NCBI GenBank assembly: GCA_046154735.1
Contig: JBJXFJ010000075.1
Location: forward strand, 1-5,724
Source: CAVXYC01 sp046154735
GTDB taxonomy: Bacteria > Chloroflexota > UBA6077 > JACCZL01
Length of the DNA: 5,724 bases
Reading direction: 5' to 3'
Below, one piece after another: positions 1 through 5,655 of this stretch. Position numbers and translations under genes: made by a program. A model generated the notes under the pieces. It saw only the letters and a list, made by a program, of their open reading frames with translations. It searched no databases and was not told where the DNA came from. The first letter of the stretch is position 1. Every line of letters begins with the position of its first letter.

Positions 1-882
1 CGGAAGGGCCAGACCTTCTGGGTGCCCTTTGCGCGCAGCACACCCATCTTCTACTACAACAAGGACATGTGGGCAAAGGCAGGTCTGCCGGATCGCGGAC
101 CAAAAACCTGGGATGAGCTGACGCAGGAGTGGGCGCCCAAGCTCAAGGGGCTCGGTGAGAATATCTTTGCCCACCCGGGCGCGGCCAGCTACATCGCCTG
201 GATCTTTCAAGGGGTCATCTGGCAATGGGGTGGCGAGTATTCCGACCCAGAGTTCAATATCAAACTCCAGGATCCCAGAGGTGTGGCTGCCGGCGAGTTC
301 TATCGCGCCTCGATTCGAGATGGCTGGGCCGCGGCGGTCAAAGACCTTGATGCCGATTTCCGCACAGGTTCCGCCCTTTCCATCATCGGCTCCACGGCCG
401 GCCTGGCCGGCCATGAAGGCGCGGCCAAATTCGCGGTGGGCACCTCATTCCTTCCAGAAGGACCGGCCGGCTTCGGCTGTTGCACCGGCGGAGCGGGCAT
501 GTCGATCCTGTCCAGCACGCCTGTTGAGAGGCAGCAGGCGGCCATGAAGTTCATCAACTATGCCACCGGCCCGGCCACGGCCACATGGTCGCAGAGCACC
601 GGCTACATGCCAGTTCGCAAGTCAGCGATTAACGGCCCGGCGATGGCGGAGTGGTACAAACAGCACGCCAACTTCAAGACCGTTGTGGACCAACTTCCCA
701 GAACACGGCCGCAGGACGCGGCACGTGTGTTCATTCCCAATGGCGATCAAATTATCGGGAAAGGCCTGGAGCGGATCACCATCACCCAGGAATCGCCAGA
801 GGTCGTCTGGAAGGATGTGGCCGCCACGCTGGAGCGGGAAGCCCAGCCCGTGCTCCGATCCATCCAGGCACTCGGAGCGTAA
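1..882 (+). CDS. ABC transporter extracellular solute-binding protein, UgpB-like (5' end outside window)
   Basis: This is the C-terminal 293 residues of a periplasmic or lipid-anchored substrate-binding protein of the family 1 type (UgpB/MalE-like), which captures a solute outside the membrane and hands it to an ABC permease. The frame is open from base 1, so the signal peptide and roughly the first third of a usual 400-450 aa protein lie off the window; the GTG at 22 is internal. Visible family signatures are STPIFYYNKDMW near the left edge, a GTSFLP then GGAG segment in the second lobe, the hinge/FINYAT region, and TGYMPVR at visible residues 200-206. TGYxP is characteristic of UgpB-like proteins, where the Tyr contacts glycerol-3-phosphate in E. 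coli UgpB. The family call is firm. The substrate is inferred only loosely: sugar, polyol or glycerol-phosphate-like. The HD gene starts 7 nt after the stop, so the two are probably co-transcribed. Permease and ATPase genes are not in view. Confidence 0.94.
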   Translation, partial: RKGQTFWVPFARSTPIFYYNKDMWAKAGLPDRGPKTWDELTQEWAPKLKGLGENIFAHPGAASYIAWIFQGVIWQWGGEYSDPEFNIKLQDPRGVAAGEFYRASIRDGWAAAVKDLDADFRTGSALSIIGSTAGLAGHEGAAKFAVGTSFLPEGPAGFGCCTGGAGMSILSSTPVERQQAAMKFINYATGPATATWSQSTGYMPVRKSAINGPAMAEWYKQHANFKTVVDQLPRTRPQDAARVFIPNGDQIIGKGLERITITQESPEVVWKDVAATLEREAQPVLRSIQALGA

Positions 883-889
883 TGCAATC

Positions 890-1441
890 ATGACACTCTC
901 CACGGAGCGAATCCTACGCCTGGCGGACTGGATCGCCGCTGATGGCATGGCCGAGCCCGCTATTGGCCTGCTGGCCTTCGAGCATGCGATTCAGACGGCC
1001 GAGCTGGCCACCCGTGCCGGTGCAGATGACGAGCTCCTCGTTGCCGCGCTCCTGCACGACGTCGGTCACGCGGAGGGCGGTCATGAGCACGGACAGTGGG
1101 CACAGATTCATCTCGCGGAGTGGTTTAGCGACCGTACGTTGTGGCTCATTGAACATCACATCACCGCCAAGCGTTATGTCTGCACCGTAGAGCCGGAGTA
1201 TCACGCACGCTTGAGCGTGGACTCACAGCAATCCTTACGTCTACAGGGAGGCACACTTCCCGCGGAAGAAGCCACGGTATTCAGCCAACACATCTGGTTT
1301 GACGACGCCATGCGTCTGCGTCGCTGGGACGACAGTGCCAAGCGTGGTGGCTGGTTACCGCGACGATTCGAGTCTTACTCCGAGCTGATCGAGTCGGAAA
1401 TGGAACGTGTTGCCCGAGAGCAAGTAACCCCGAGGTCATAG
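890..1441 (+). CDS. HD-domain metal-dependent protein, PhnZ-like (phosphonate-associated HD family)
   Basis: A 183-aa HD-superfamily protein. The ATG at 890 is chosen because similarity to the family begins there; the frame is open further upstream but overlaps the binding-protein gene. A CGGAG at 873-877 is a rather distant (12 nt) ribosome site, so translation may be coupled to the upstream gene. Visible metal-site candidates are His32 (FEHA), His56-Asp57 (LLHDVGH), His67, His90 and the RRWDD motif at 144-148. Lys94 in HITAKRY, and the block LSVDSQQSLRLQGG (108-121), are hallmarks of the PhnZ-type group. PhnZ is a mixed-valent di-iron oxygenase that cleaves (R)-1-hydroxy-2-aminoethylphosphonate to glycine and phosphate. 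The Tyr and Glu that PhnZ carries 10 and 7 residues before the first His (Tyr24, Glu27 from memory) are Glu22 and Ile25 here, so the substrate may differ or the protein may be an ordinary HD phosphohydrolase. Cytoplasmic; no signal peptide. Family placement good, reaction unproven. Confidence 0.88.
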   Translation: MTLSTERILRLADWIAADGMAEPAIGLLAFEHAIQTAELATRAGADDELLVAALLHDVGHAEGGHEHGQWAQIHLAEWFSDRTLWLIEHHITAKRYVCTVEPEYHARLSVDSQQSLRLQGGTLPAEEATVFSQHIWFDDAMRLRRWDDSAKRGGWLPRRFESYSELIESEMERVAREQVTPRS

Positions 1442-1450
1442 TACTCAGCG

Positions 1451-1480
1451 AAGCCCATGTGCAGTGCTGCACATGGGCTT
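1451..1480. terminator. perfect stem-loop between convergent genes, probable bidirectional terminator
   Basis: AAGCCCATGTGCAG (1451-1464) and its exact reverse complement (1467-1480) flank a 2-nt TG centre, giving up to 14 bp of stem, or about 13 bp with a realistic 4-nt loop. It lies 9 nt after the HD gene stop and 72 nt beyond the 3' end of the oppositely oriented winged-helix gene, the position expected of a shared terminator. There is no U-run on either side, only the TT closing the stem, so it is not a textbook rho-independent terminator and may instead protect the 3' end or pause polymerase. Confidence 0.6.
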
Positions 1481-1552
1481 CACCACACTGAGTCTCGTCA
1501 TCCGTGAACGTTGGTGCGCCTGACCAAACGGCTCACTGATGACCTTCCCAAC

Positions 1553-1864
1553 TTATTTTCTCCACCGCAGCATCGGGGGACCATCAACCCGCGGACGCAA
1601 GGAGTCCATGACATCGCTGAGCCGGACATGGCTGAGCGTGGGATGCCTGAAGTGGGCTTCTCCATTGATCTCGTAGTGCTTCCGAACGCCCACGCGGGTC
1701 GCCGTCACCATTCCGGCGGCTTCCAGATCATGGAGCACGGCAATCACACGTCTCTCTGAGAGCCCGAGAGCGGCCGTGATTTGACGTATCGTCGCATCAG
1801 GCTCGGCCACCAGATAGAAGAGCACGTGACCGTGACTCGTGAGAAGTGTAAATTGATCGCTCAT
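1553..1864 (-). CDS. winged helix-turn-helix transcriptional regulator (MarR/ArsR-like, single domain)
   Basis: A 103-aa protein made almost entirely of one winged-helix DNA-binding domain. The N-terminal helix SHGHVLFYLVAEPD (10-23) is followed by helix 2, TIRQITAALGLS (25-36), recognition helix ERRVIAVLHDLEAAG (37-51), and a basic wing, TATRVGVRKHYEIN (54-67). A C-terminal tail (68-103) contains HPTLSHVRLSDVMD and ends basic. This matches the short MarR-like regulators common in GC-rich bacteria (pattern: transmission of 'hit the N-terminal helix, then LGLTERRV, then RRNRY wing'). No cysteine metal site or ligand-binding domain is visible, so the signal is unknown. It is transcribed toward the HD gene and away from ftsH, so it is a single-gene unit. 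The only plausible start is the ATG at 1864; a GGAG lies about 12 nt upstream, a weak spacing. Inverted and direct repeats in its upstream region could be its own operators. Target genes cannot be assigned. Confidence 0.85.
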   Translation of the reverse strand: MSDQFTLLTSHGHVLFYLVAEPDATIRQITAALGLSERRVIAVLHDLEAAGMVTATRVGVRKHYEINGEAHFRHPTLSHVRLSDVMDSLRPRVDGPPMLRWRK

Positions 1865-1869
1865 ACCGA

Positions 1870-1912
1870 AATCCGACTCCGGATCGCCTCCCCACTAGCA
1901 CTCCGTCGGATT
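1870..1912. promoter_or_regulatory. possible operator: 8-bp inverted repeat upstream of the winged-helix gene
   Basis: AATCCGAC (1870-1877) and its exact reverse complement GTCGGATT (1905-1912) face each other across 27 bp, just upstream of the regulator's start codon at 1864. Overlapping the left copy is a smaller palindrome, ATCCG-ACTC-CGGAT (1871-1884). Short regulators of this kind often bind inverted repeats in their own promoter, which is the inference here. Repeats this short can arise by chance in GC-rich DNA. Confidence 0.3.
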
Positions 1913-1914
1913 CT

Positions 1915-1973
1915 ACGTCACGGGATACCCTTCTGGATATGCTTCCTCGGTCAATGTACGAGTTCACGTCACG
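1915..1973. repeat. pair of ACGTCACG direct repeats in the winged-helix upstream region
   Basis: ACGTCACG occurs at 1915-1922 and again at 1966-1973, 51 bp apart (close to five helical turns). The contexts are also similar, with TTC shortly before each copy. Both lie upstream of the winged-helix gene and could be binding sites on one face of the helix; no function is shown by the sequence itself. Confidence 0.3.
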
Positions 1974-1978
1974 AGGGA

Positions 1979-2053
1979 TGTTTACCGCAGAGACTCGGAG
2001 ACCCAGAGAAAACGACGAAGTAACTCTGCGTCTCCGAGTCTCCGCGGTGAACA
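1979..2053. repeat. long imperfect inverted repeat with 8-bp internal period (intergenic palindromic repeat)
   Basis: Two 30-nt arms, 1979-2008 and 2024-2053, are reverse complements at 27 of 30 positions and enclose a 15-nt A-rich loop (2009-2023). Each arm is itself periodic: GCAGAGAC, TCGGAGAC, CCAGAGAA follow each other at 1987-2010, and the right arm mirrors this. The motif 'ACCGCAGAGAC...' with its partner '...CTCCGCGGTGAAC' belongs to a style of repeat seen between genes in many environmental bacterial genomes, where it is often mis-annotated as small proteins containing TAETRR and LRVSAVN; that comparison is from memory. It sits 76 bp past the ftsH stop and upstream of the winged-helix gene, so it could also end ftsH transcription, though no U-run follows. 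Confidence 0.8.
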
Positions 2054-2113
2054 TTCGTCCCCGGAGAATCTGAACACATACCGGTCAATGGGTCCTTGCC
2101 ACTGGGGCAGATC

Positions 2114-2125
2114 CGGTGCGCACCG
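2114..2125. repeat. 12-bp perfect palindrome just past the ftsH stop
   Basis: CGGTGCGCACCG is its own reverse complement and begins 4 nt beyond the ftsH stop codon (2130-2132 on the - strand). It has no loop, so it is a poor RNA hairpin; a protein-binding site or chance are both possible. No U-run follows it. Confidence 0.3.
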
Positions 2126-2129
2126 TTCC

Positions 2130-4310
2130 CTACACCCCTGGCTCAAGAGCGCTGACGGATGAGGCACCGGCAACCCCTTCCGTGCGCACAGCATCCACGA
2201 GCCGTCGTGGGGTTTCGGCTTCCTGGCGAGAGAGCCCGGTCACCATGAGAATGGCTGGCTCGTCCAGCGTCTCACGCTCCAGAAGCGCCGCAACCAGCGC
2301 GTCCAGGGTGGGCCGCCGAGCTCGGAGCTCCTCCAGGGCAATCTGATAGCAGTCATCGAGAATGACCCGGACTTCCGTATCCACCATGCGCGAGGTGGCC
2401 TCACTGAACGGGCGCGGCCCAGGACTTCCCCAGATGTCTGACTGCCCCAGAAATCCTTGATCACGCGGAGCCAGAGTGACCGGTCCTAGGCGCTCGCTCA
2501 TCCCCCAACGGGTTACCATGGAGCGTGCCAGTGAAGTGGCCATCTCCATGTCGCTCTCGGAGCCGGTTGTGCGCGTTCCATAGACCAGCTCTTCCGCGGC
2601 CCGGCCGCCCAACGCACCCACGATGCGCGCCCGGAGATAGACCTCATCATAATTATGTCGATCGTCCTCCGGTCGCTGATAAGTGACCCCCAGGGCTTGC
2701 CCGCGCGGCGTGATTGTGACGCGGTTTACCGGGTCAGCGCCCTTCACCACGAGGCCGAGAATGGTGTGCCCGCCCTCGTGGTAGGCCACTTTTTCTCGGT
2801 CCGCCGGAGTGAGCACCAGGTCCCGCGCCGGCCCGAGGATAGCCTTCTCCAACGCGTCCATGAAGTCGCGCTGAAATACGTATTCAGCATCCCGTCGGGC
2901 CGCGCCAAGTGCGGCCTCGTTCACAAGGTTGCGCAGGTCTGCGCCCACCAGGCCCGGTGTGGCCTTGGCCAGCGACTCGAGATCCACATCTTTGGAGAGC
3001 GGAATCGTTCGGGTATGGACGCGGAGGATCGCCTCTCGGCCCTTCCGATCCGGCGGATGCACCACAACACGTCGGTCAAAGCGGCCCGGGCGCAAGAGCG
3101 CGGGGTCCAGGACGTCCGGACGGTTTGTGGCTGCTAGGATGATCACGCCCTCGCGTGAGCTAAAGCCGTCCATCTCAGTCAAAATCTGATTGAGTGTCTG
3201 CTCCTGCTCAGAATGAGCGCCGCTCATGAAGCCGCCGCCGCGCGCCCGACCGATCGCATCCAGCTCATCGACAAAGATGATTGCGGGAGCAGCCTCGCGC
3301 GCCTGGCGGAAGAGGTCGCGGACACGGCTGGCGCCCACACCCACCACCATTTCAACGAACTCTGACGCGCCCATACTGAAAAACGGAACCTCAGCCTCCC
3401 CGGCCACAGCGCGGGCCAACAAGGTTTTCCCAGTGCCAGGAGGTCCCACAAGCAGCACGCCCTTGGGCGCCGTTCCCCCGAGTCGCGTGTACTTTTGTGG
3501 ATCTTTGAGGAAGTCCACGATCTCCACTAATTCACGCTCGGCCTCTTCAATGCCGGCGACATCTTGGAAGGTCACTTTTTGATTGTCTGTGCTCTGGTCA
3601 TATCGCTTGGCGCGGCTCTGGCCCAGGCCCATGGCCCCGCCCAGCCCAGCCGAGGCACGCCGAGAAAGCCATAGAAACGCCCCAATCAGCAGGATAGTGG
3701 GGCCAAAGCTGAGCAACAGATTCATCCACCAGCTTCGCGGCTCCTCCAAGGGGCGTGCATTGATGACCACGCCGCTGTCAATGAGCAGTCGCTCAAGCCC
3801 CGGGTCCGCAAAGATCGGAATGTGGGTGGTGAAGTCCTTGGTCGAACGCGAGTCCGGAAGGCCTTCCGCTGGGTAGACCACGGGCTCTCGAAACGTGCCC
3901 TGAATGGTATCGCCGCGCGTGGTGACCTCCACCACGTTGCGCGTTTCCACCTGCGAACGGAACAGCGTATAGGGAATCTCAGGACGGTCGGCTTGGTCCG
4001 GCACGATCCGCGCAATGACAAAATAGTTGAAGAGGAGCAGGCCCAGAAATAACAGCCATGAGCGACGTGCCGAATGACTGGGCGCACGCTTGTTCCCATC
4101 AGTGGGATTGGTGGTGGCCGGCTCTGATCTCCGCCGGAAGATCTCAAAGATGGATCTGCGGCGTGGACCTGGCTCAGGTTGTCCCAGCGGTCGCTGATTT
4201 GCGGTCGAGACGCCAGCCGGCTTGGCGCCGTCGCCGCTCCCTGAGACAGGGTGAGGCGGCGCTACCGGTGGCGGCTGCCCGGGTGACTGATTGCCGTGTT
4301 CAAGACTCAT
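2130..4310 (-). CDS. ftsH: ATP-dependent zinc metalloprotease FtsH
   Basis: A 726-aa membrane-anchored AAA+ protease that extracts and degrades membrane and cytoplasmic proteins as a hexamer. In order: a Pro/Gly-rich cytoplasmic leader (1-80), transmembrane helix 1 (about 84-103), an extracytoplasmic domain (104-193), transmembrane helix 2 (about 195-215), AAA+ domain (about 248-495) and M41 peptidase (about 500-690). Key motifs are Walker A GPPGTGKT (289-296), Walker B IIFVDELDA (344-352), the second region of homology ATNRPDVLDPALLRPGRFDR (394-413) with arginine fingers Arg410 and Arg413, zinc motif HEGGH (511-515) and probable third ligand Asp587 in SESDMEMAT. All catalytic residues are present. 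Oddities: the pore loop reads EMVVGVGAS (320-328), with Val322 where E. coli has the pore Phe, and the leader is far longer than in E. coli, whose first helix begins near residue 5. Start ATG 4310 has a GGAG 7 nt upstream. It follows the terC-like gene by 35 nt, probably as one operon. Confidence 0.98.
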   Translation of the reverse strand: MSLEHGNQSPGQPPPVAPPHPVSGSGDGAKPAGVSTANQRPLGQPEPGPRRRSIFEIFRRRSEPATTNPTDGNKRAPSHSARRSWLLFLGLLLFNYFVIARIVPDQADRPEIPYTLFRSQVETRNVVEVTTRGDTIQGTFREPVVYPAEGLPDSRSTKDFTTHIPIFADPGLERLLIDSGVVINARPLEEPRSWWMNLLLSFGPTILLIGAFLWLSRRASAGLGGAMGLGQSRAKRYDQSTDNQKVTFQDVAGIEEAERELVEIVDFLKDPQKYTRLGGTAPKGVLLVGPPGTGKTLLARAVAGEAEVPFFSMGASEFVEMVVGVGASRVRDLFRQAREAAPAIIFVDELDAIGRARGGGFMSGAHSEQEQTLNQILTEMDGFSSREGVIILAATNRPDVLDPALLRPGRFDRRVVVHPPDRKGREAILRVHTRTIPLSKDVDLESLAKATPGLVGADLRNLVNEAALGAARRDAEYVFQRDFMDALEKAILGPARDLVLTPADREKVAYHEGGHTILGLVVKGADPVNRVTITPRGQALGVTYQRPEDDRHNYDEVYLRARIVGALGGRAAEELVYGTRTTGSESDMEMATSLARSMVTRWGMSERLGPVTLAPRDQGFLGQSDIWGSPGPRPFSEATSRMVDTEVRVILDDCYQIALEELRARRPTLDALVAALLERETLDEPAILMVTGLSRQEAETPRRLVDAVRTEGVAGASSVSALEPGV

Positions 4311-4317
4311 GATTGTG

Positions 4318-4321
4318 CTCC
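4318..4321 (-). promoter_or_regulatory. ribosome binding site of ftsH
   Basis: GGAG on the - strand, 7 nt before the ATG at 4310. Good spacing, and it fixes the ftsH start so that the proline-rich leader is really translated. Confidence 0.7.
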
Positions 4322-4338
4322 GATGAATACTGATGAAT
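4322..4338. repeat. two 7-bp GATGAAT repeats at 10-bp period in the terC-ftsH gap
   Basis: GATGAAT occurs at 4322-4328 and 4332-4338 within CGATGAATAC TGATGAATGC, directly upstream of the ftsH ribosome site. It may be chance, or a small element in the intercistronic leader; there is no visible hairpin. Confidence 0.3.
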
Positions 4339-4345
4339 GCACGGA

Positions 4346-5278
4346 TTAGGCCTTAGGCACTGGCTTCGTTGCCGACGTCTGCATCGCCACGCCAATGCAC
4401 GTTCCTAATATCGCGATAGTAACGGTGAGCGAGATCTCGATGGGGACCTTGACCAGGTCAGATACCAGCAGCTTCACTCCAGCCACAGCGAGGAGAATTC
4501 CCACGCCAAGGCGCACCATGCTGACACGGTTCAACGCCTCACCCAAAACAAAGTAGAGCGCGCGGAGTCCGAGGAGCGCCATACTGCTGGCAACACTCAG
4601 GACAAAGACGTCGCGACTGACACTCATGAGGGCGGGAATTTCATCGAGCATGAAGAACGCGCTCAAGCATTCGAGTGAGACGAGAGCAAGGAGAAGTGGA
4701 GTGGCCATCCATTGGCCCTGCACGCGTACGAAAAAAGTGGCCGAGCTGGTTCGAGTCACGCGTGGGAAGACATGCCGCGTCAACGTTACAAGTCGATCCG
4801 CATCCACCCTAAGCTTCGGCGGGGCACGAAATTTATGCATCATTTTGATTCCCAGCACGATCAATGCAATTCCAAAGATGTAGATCAGCCCGTGTACCGC
4901 ATTGACAAGCGAATCCCCGAGTCCCAAAAGCGCGATTCGTAACGGAAGTCCAAGCACCGAGCCCCAGAACAGCACGCGATACTGCACCACTGCACTCAGC
5001 TGGAACGCATTGAACACCGCTGCAAATACAAAAAGTTGATCCATATTGAAGCTCTTGAGGTAAGCGGCCAGGTACTCACCCACTATGGTAGGTCCGCGCC
5101 AGAACCAGAAAATGAGCCCAGGAGTGAGGCCCAGCGCTATCCAGCACAACGCCCAGCCGAGCGCCTCGTGCGGCTCCACTCCCTGATCATGCCGACGAAG
5201 CACGGAGAGATCAACCCAGAGTGCGACGCCTAGGGTAGTTGTCAGCAGTACCCAAGGAAGTACATCAGAGAGCACCAC
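4346..5278 (-). CDS. TerC/Alx family integral membrane protein with altered polar core
   Basis: A 310-aa polytopic membrane protein of the TerC family (relatives: E. coli Alx, B. subtilis MeeF/MeeY), linked to Mn2+ export and metal supply to exported enzymes. Several hydrophobic helices alternate with short loops. Family landmarks are VDL (22-24), KSFNMDQLFVF (75-85), LIYIFGIALIVLGIKM (131-146), the cytoplasmic loop with FFVR (182-185), ATPLLLALVSLE (192-203), DEIPA (212-216), LLGLRALYF (235-243) and VPIEISL (278-284). The usual EKSxxxDN reads L74-KSFNM-D80-Q81, the usual E-x-S-D reads E203-C-L-S206, and the SN before the FAILGLR helix reads SS. Asp80, Glu203 and Asp212 remain, so transport may be altered. 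Start: a frame-open GTG at 5332 has no ribosome site; GTG 5278 (and the adjacent GTG 5275) has GGAG 5 nt upstream and matches the family's N-terminal length. It leads an apparent operon with ftsH, 35 nt downstream. Confidence 0.92.
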   Translation of the reverse strand: MVLSDVLPWVLLTTTLGVALWVDLSVLRRHDQGVEPHEALGWALCWIALGLTPGLIFWFWRGPTIVGEYLAAYLKSFNMDQLFVFAAVFNAFQLSAVVQYRVLFWGSVLGLPLRIALLGLGDSLVNAVHGLIYIFGIALIVLGIKMMHKFRAPPKLRVDADRLVTLTRHVFPRVTRTSSATFFVRVQGQWMATPLLLALVSLECLSAFFMLDEIPALMSVSRDVFVLSVASSMALLGLRALYFVLGEALNRVSMVRLGVGILLAVAGVKLLVSDLVKVPIEISLTVTIAILGTCIGVAMQTSATKPVPKA

Positions 5279-5544
5279 AACGGCTCCGTTCGCGTGATTG
5301 GCTACTACTCGATCGATGGAGCACTGATGCACTCAATAGCCGCGAATGCGGGACCCTCCAGACACTTTCCCGGCTGCGCGGAATTGCTTTGGGGCATTCG
5401 ATCCTCGCTTACCATACCTTTCATGATACTGGGAGGCGAATCGCACCGAGGCATTTCTCAAGTTCTGGTAACCTCCGTCATCTACAACCAGCTTCAACCG
5501 GTGACTCACTAGTGCAAAGGAGCGGACGTTGCACGGTGGATAGC
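5279..5544. other. non-coding leader region upstream of the terC-like gene; no gene recognised
   Basis: I see no convincing protein gene, tRNA or clear promoter here. A - strand reading frame of 107 codons runs through part of it (5333-5656), but the protein resembles nothing I know, its N-terminal part is translated palindromic repeat, and there is no ribosome site, so it is not annotated. The terC-ftsH promoter should lie in this stretch; I could not pick out a -35/-10 pair with good spacing. A small hairpin CCGC-GAAT-GCGG (5340-5351) lies within it. Confidence 0.5.
5284..5287 (-). promoter_or_regulatory. ribosome binding site deciding the terC-like start
   Basis: GGAG on the - strand lies 5 nt before the GTG at 5278 and 8 nt before a second GTG at 5275. 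Nothing comparable precedes the in-frame GTG at 5332, which supports the shorter 310-aa (or 309-aa) product. Confidence 0.6.
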
Positions 5545-5550
5545 GGGGGG

Positions 5551-5655
5551 GTGTCGGGCACCACTCCAGAGCTCCCGAGCTACAGCCGCCAAGTTGTACT
5601 CGCGCCCGGGCAGACAAGGTCTGTGGGGCTCTTCCGCCACCGGTGGTGTCGGGCA
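5551..5655. repeat. direct copies of GTGTCGGGCA bracketing small palindromes
   Basis: GTGTCGGGCA occurs at 5551-5560 and 5646-5655, and the match extends to 12 of 13 bases as GGTGTCGGGCAYC. A run of seven G precedes the first copy (5545-5551). Between them lie AGCTC-CC-GAGCT (5570-5581), GCCCGGGC (5604-5611), the hairpin CAGAC-AAG-GTCTG (5611-5623) and CCACCGGTGG (5637-5646). This density of palindromes and repeated words is typical of an intergenic repeat cluster, not of a gene. Confidence 0.65.
5611..5623. repeat. hairpin CAGAC-AAG-GTCTG
   Basis: Perfect 5-bp stem with AAG loop. Outside it, GCCC (5604-5607) can pair with GGGC (5626-5629) across a small internal loop, making a longer structure. 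Its AAG centre resembles the AGA centre of the TGTCGGGCA palindrome nearby, suggesting related repeat units. Confidence 0.5.

Noticed and set aside
560..889. Upstream extension of the HD gene frame
   Set aside because: It overlaps the well-supported binding-protein gene and its translation is Arg/Pro/Ser-rich out-of-frame sequence. Family similarity begins at ATG 890.
1925..1954. TTGACC on the - strand as a -35 box for the winged-helix gene
   Set aside because: No acceptable -10 hexamer occurs 16-18 nt downstream; the best is a poor GGGTAT.
1797..2054. 85-codon - strand frame reading TAETRRRR and LRVSAVN
   Set aside because: It is the translation of the long hairpin repeat and overlaps the winged-helix gene; proteins of this type are a known annotation artefact.
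1865..2129. tRNA or other standard RNA gene in the gap
   Set aside because: No cloverleaf, T-loop GTTCGAATC or CCA end is visible; only the hairpin repeat and short palindromes are present.
2655..3137. 160-codon + strand frame inside ftsH
   Set aside because: It is antisense to the highly conserved AAA+ and peptidase domains of FtsH, with no family resemblance of its own.
5279..5332. Longer terC-like product starting at GTG 5332
   Set aside because: The extra 18 residues are hydrophilic, unlike family N-termini, and no ribosome site precedes GTG 5332, whereas GGAG precedes GTG 5278.
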